NCBI GenBank assembly: GCA_964437515.1
Contig: CAYTHB010000003.1
Coordinates: forward strand, 15,533-79,532
DNA length: 64,000 nt
Source: Sterolibacterium sp964437515
GTDB lineage: Bacteria > Pseudomonadota > Gammaproteobacteria > Burkholderiales > Rhodocyclaceae
Direction: 5' to 3'
Made by a program: the position numbers and the translations under genes. Within the stretch, counting starts at the first letter, position 1; every line of letters begins with the position of its first letter. The notes beneath the pieces are model-generated. The model did not search any database. It saw only the letters and a program-made list of their open reading frames with translations, and was not told where the DNA came from. Shown here piece after piece: positions 62,131-64,000 of the stretch.

Positions 62131-63327
62131 TCAACGCTTGAGAATCGCTGCCGTGGCGTTGCCGCCCAGCCCCAGCGTTTGCGCCAGACCGACCTTGGCG
62201 TTGGGCACCTGACGCCCACCTGACTGGCCACGCAGCTGCCAGGTCAGTTCGGCGATCTGGAACACGCCCATCGCGGTGGTGGCTTCGCCGAAGGAGACGA
62301 AACCGCCGGACGGATTGATCGGCATGCTGCCGGTCGGCAGGGTTTCGCCGGCTTCGAGCAGTTTTTCGGCTTCGCCAGGCTGGCACAGACCCCACTCTTC
62401 GGGGAAGGCCAGTTCGTAATAGCAGGTGTTGTCTTGCAATTCGGTGAAGCTGATGTCCTTCGGGCCGATACCAGCCTTCTCGAAAGCCTTCTGCACTGCA
62501 GCCTTGGCTTCGGTGTGGTAGCTATGACCGGTCGGCACGGGGCCGGCCAGACCACGCGGCAGCGCGTCGTCGAAGGTCATGGTGGCGACCGCGCTGGAAG
62601 CGACCCAGATCGGCGGGTTGTTGGTGAACTTCTTCGCCATTTCCTTGGAGCAGATCACCGCAGCGGCCGCACCGTTGGAGACCGGGCAGATTTCAAACAA
62701 ACGCAGCGGATTGCTGACGTAGGGCGATTTCAGCACGTCTTCCAGGGTGATTTCCTTCTGGAAACGGGCATACGGATTGCCCACCGAGCACTTGCGCGCC
62801 TTGACGGTGACCTTGGCGTACTGCTCTTCGGTCGTGCCATAGTCGGCCATGCGACGGCGTGCCAGCGTCGCCCAGAACGACGGGCCGGGGAAGCCGATGC
62901 AACGCTGACGGAGGAATTCGGGGTCGTTCGGGTCTTCCAGGCCGGAAGTCTGGATCATGCCCTTGGGCATGACTTCGCCACCGACCACCAACACCATGTC
63001 ATACACGCCGCCAGCAACCAGCGAGTAGCCGACGTTGAAGGCGTTACCACCGGCAGCACAGCCGGCGGACATGTTGTACACCGGGATGCCGGTGGAGCCG
63101 AGATCTTCGACCACGTCGTTACCGTTCAAGCCCCAGCCCTTGCCGCCGGAGAAGCGCGAGCTGGCAGCGGCAACGGCCTGGATCTGCTTCCAGGAAACGC
63201 CCGCATCTTTGAGTGCCTGATCGACGGCGACGCGACAGAGTTCGGTGACAGACTTGGTGCCGACGATGTCATCGCCGGTCTTGCCAAAGCGGTGGAGGCC
63301 TACGCCCAATACTGCGACTTCTTGCAT
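62131..63327 (-). CDS. Thiolase-family protein lacking canonical catalytic His residues
   Basis: A 398-residue thiolase-fold protein of the SCP-x/DUF35-partnered group. Cys90 in NMSAGCAAGG is at the nucleophile position. The usual ELHDxF motif reads ELQDNTCYYE, the GHP motif after NPSGG reads GEATTAMG, and the C-terminal CxGGG reads LGLGGNA. Thiolases with a DUF35 partner include benzoylsuccinyl-CoA thiolase BbsAB and the steroid retro-aldolase Ltp2/ChsH2; either kind of reaction is possible. GAGGAGAATAAAC precedes ATG. It lies 18 bp after the DUF35 gene. Confidence 0.85.
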   Translation of the reverse strand: MQEVAVLGVGLHRFGKTGDDIVGTKSVTELCRVAVDQALKDAGVSWKQIQAVAAASSRFSGGKGWGLNGNDVVEDLGSTGIPVYNMSAGCAAGGNAFNVGYSLVAGGVYDMVLVVGGEVMPKGMIQTSGLEDPNDPEFLRQRCIGFPGPSFWATLARRRMADYGTTEEQYAKVTVKARKCSVGNPYARFQKEITLEDVLKSPYVSNPLRLFEICPVSNGAAAAVICSKEMAKKFTNNPPIWVASSAVATMTFDDALPRGLAGPVPTGHSYHTEAKAAVQKAFEKAGIGPKDISFTELQDNTCYYELAFPEEWGLCQPGEAEKLLEAGETLPTGSMPINPSGGFVSFGEATTAMGVFQIAELTWQLRGQSGGRQVPNAKVGLAQTLGLGGNATAAILKR

Positions 63328-63345
63328 GTTTATTCTCCTCGCTCG

Positions 63346-63759
63346 TTAGACCAGTTTGAATTTCCAGGAGGTGTATGTCTTTTCCTCCTCGTGGTACAGG
63401 GCATCGATGACCAGCTCAACCTTGGCACCGACCTTGACGGCTTCCAGCGGATCGACCATCTGGCCGACCAGACGCAGACCGTTTTCCATGTCGATCACGC
63501 CGATGACATAGGGTTTGAACGGCTTGTCGTGTTTGTGCGGGGGCGGCGGTGCAAAGTCAGCCACCGAGTAGCTCCAGATCACGCCCTTGCCGCCGAATTC
63601 GCAGTCGATCAACTTCGATTCGGTGCAGTTCGGATTGTGGCAGGCAGATTTTTTCGGGAAGTAGGGCGTGCCGCAGGTGGTGCACTTGGAGCCAAAAATC
63701 TTGGCGCCGCCTTCTTCGCTGAACAACCCTGCAACGCAGGGAATGCGGGTTTCACTCAT
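63346..63759 (-). CDS. DUF35 OB-fold zinc-ribbon partner of thiolase
   Basis: A 137-residue acyl-CoA-associated DUF35 protein. The rubredoxin-like zinc ribbon is CTTCGTPYFPKKSACHNPNC (four Cys) and the OB-fold carries GKGVIWSYSV and KPYVIGVIDMENGLRLVGQ. It is the expected small subunit of the thiolase that follows. AGGAGG is best spaced for the second of two ATGs (63759); the first is at 63762. Confidence 0.9.
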   Translation of the reverse strand: MSETRIPCVAGLFSEEGGAKIFGSKCTTCGTPYFPKKSACHNPNCTESKLIDCEFGGKGVIWSYSVADFAPPPPHKHDKPFKPYVIGVIDMENGLRLVGQMVDPLEAVKVGAKVELVIDALYHEEEKTYTSWKFKLV

Positions 63760-63772
63760 CATTTTCCTCCTT

Positions 63773-63928
63773 GTTAACGTACATGGTAGCCGTCTCCACC
63801 CGCAGAGGATGAAACAAACGTTACCCTAAACACCCACCCCACCCATCCGCCCCTCAAGGGGCGGCTACTGATTTGCTCGCTACGCTCGTAGCTTCAACCG
63901 GACTCCGTTTTTGTTGTTTCGCACTAAG
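63773..63928 (+). repeat. Dispersed ~157-bp intergenic repeat, copy B
   Basis: Matches copy A at 60907-61063 in the same orientation, including GTTAACG, the CCGCCCC-TCAA-GGGGCGG hairpin and TCGCTACGCTC, with scattered mismatches. The stop codon of etfA lies in its last bases. Confidence 0.85.
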
Positions 63929-64000
63929 CTTTGGCAAGCTTGATTAGTTCAGGGAGCACTTCCAGACAATCGCCGACGATGCCGTAACGGGCATAGCGGT
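63924..64000 (-). CDS. etfA: Electron transfer flavoprotein alpha subunit, C-terminus (partial)
   Basis: The minus strand from the window edge reads RYARYGIVGDCLEVLPELIK and LAKA before a TAG at 63926-63924. The YGIVGD...EVLPEL end is the invariant C-terminus of ETF alpha. ETF carries electrons from acyl-CoA dehydrogenases, which fits the thiolase/DUF35 genes next to it. The rest lies outside the window. Confidence 0.85.
   Translation of the reverse strand, partial: RYARYGIVGDCLEVLPELIKLAKA

Noticed and set aside
62434..63777. 447-codon open frame on the + strand
   Set aside because: It is antisense to the thiolase and DUF35 genes, which have clear family motifs and ribosome-binding sites. 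Its product matches nothing recognised.
60907..63928. Dispersed repeats as insertion-sequence ends
   Set aside because: They are in direct orientation, have no terminal inverted repeats at their edges, and no transposase lies between them.

Overview
The window reads as a chromosomal segment of a betaproteobacterium. The evidence is the gmk-rpoZ-spoT order, the PIMT-rhodanese-tolC order, the TPR protein-lolB-ispE order, a FimV/HubP-type protein, DUF3460, the Thiobacillus/Acidithiobacillus-type GshA, a regulatory PTS without sugar permeases, and an RpoD of about 680 residues. A relative of the Rhodocyclales/Nitrosomonadales is plausible, but nothing here fixes the genus. No rRNA genes and no CRISPR array were seen.

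Layout. 1-6.3 kb is an accessory block, all on the + strand: an MBL/beta-CASP hydrolase, a PcfJ-domain protein, an ArdC antirestriction protein, an HTH/PIN toxin-antitoxin pair, a HEPN-like protein and a PGN_0703-type endonuclease. It ends at a strong terminator. 6.4-9.2 kb holds hipB-hipA and a Fic protein with dyad operators between them. 9.2-12.6 kb is a minus-strand gshA-gshB-apbE run. 12.8-17.5 kb carries an adenylate cyclase with a degenerate hemerythrin-like tail, then gmk-rpoZ-spoT and DUF3460. 17.7-20.7 kb holds PIMT-rhodanese-TolC, with a perfect 20-bp palindrome on the promoter, and a cytochrome c. 20.9-25.5 kb (minus) holds FimV and EIIA-HPr-PtsI. 25.6-27.2 kb holds an aminotransferase and an ArsC-like protein.

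27.2-30.66 kb is a small decayed island lying against a CAU-anticodon tRNA gene. It is bracketed by imperfect 39-40 bp direct repeats and contains a helicase C-terminal fragment (TOTE-like), a DUF4143 ATPase, a serine-recombinase fragment and a DUF1778/GNAT toxin-antitoxin module. rpoD follows on the minus strand.

33.0-50.6 kb is an almost unbroken plus-strand cobalamin locus of 16 genes with two cobalamin riboswitches: cobO, cbiM, cobM, cbiX, cbiC, cbiD, cbiET, cobI, cbiG, cbiH, riboswitch 2, a TonB receptor, cbiA, bluB, cbiB, cobD and cbiP. It follows the cobalt-early (CbiX/CbiD/CbiG) route to the corrin ring, yet also has the O2-dependent BluB. A precorrin-6A reductase (CbiJ/CobK) and the CobU/CobS/CobT steps are not in the window.

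50.7-60.9 kb is housekeeping: ispB, tRNA-Pro, dcd, a basic amino-acid decarboxylase, mutY, an MBL hydrolase, a TPR protein, lolB, ispE and DUF456. 60.9-64 kb is a minus-strand acyl-CoA catabolic module (LLM flavin oxidoreductase, thiolase-like protein, DUF35 partner, and the C-terminus of EtfA). Two copies of a ~157-bp intergenic repeat bracket the first three of these genes, and EtfA lies just beyond the right copy. The best leads for something new are the cyclase-hemerythrin fusion, the nuclease-rich block at the left edge, the tRNA-adjacent micro-island, the palindromic promoter at 17.65 kb, and the atypical thiolase/DUF35 pair.
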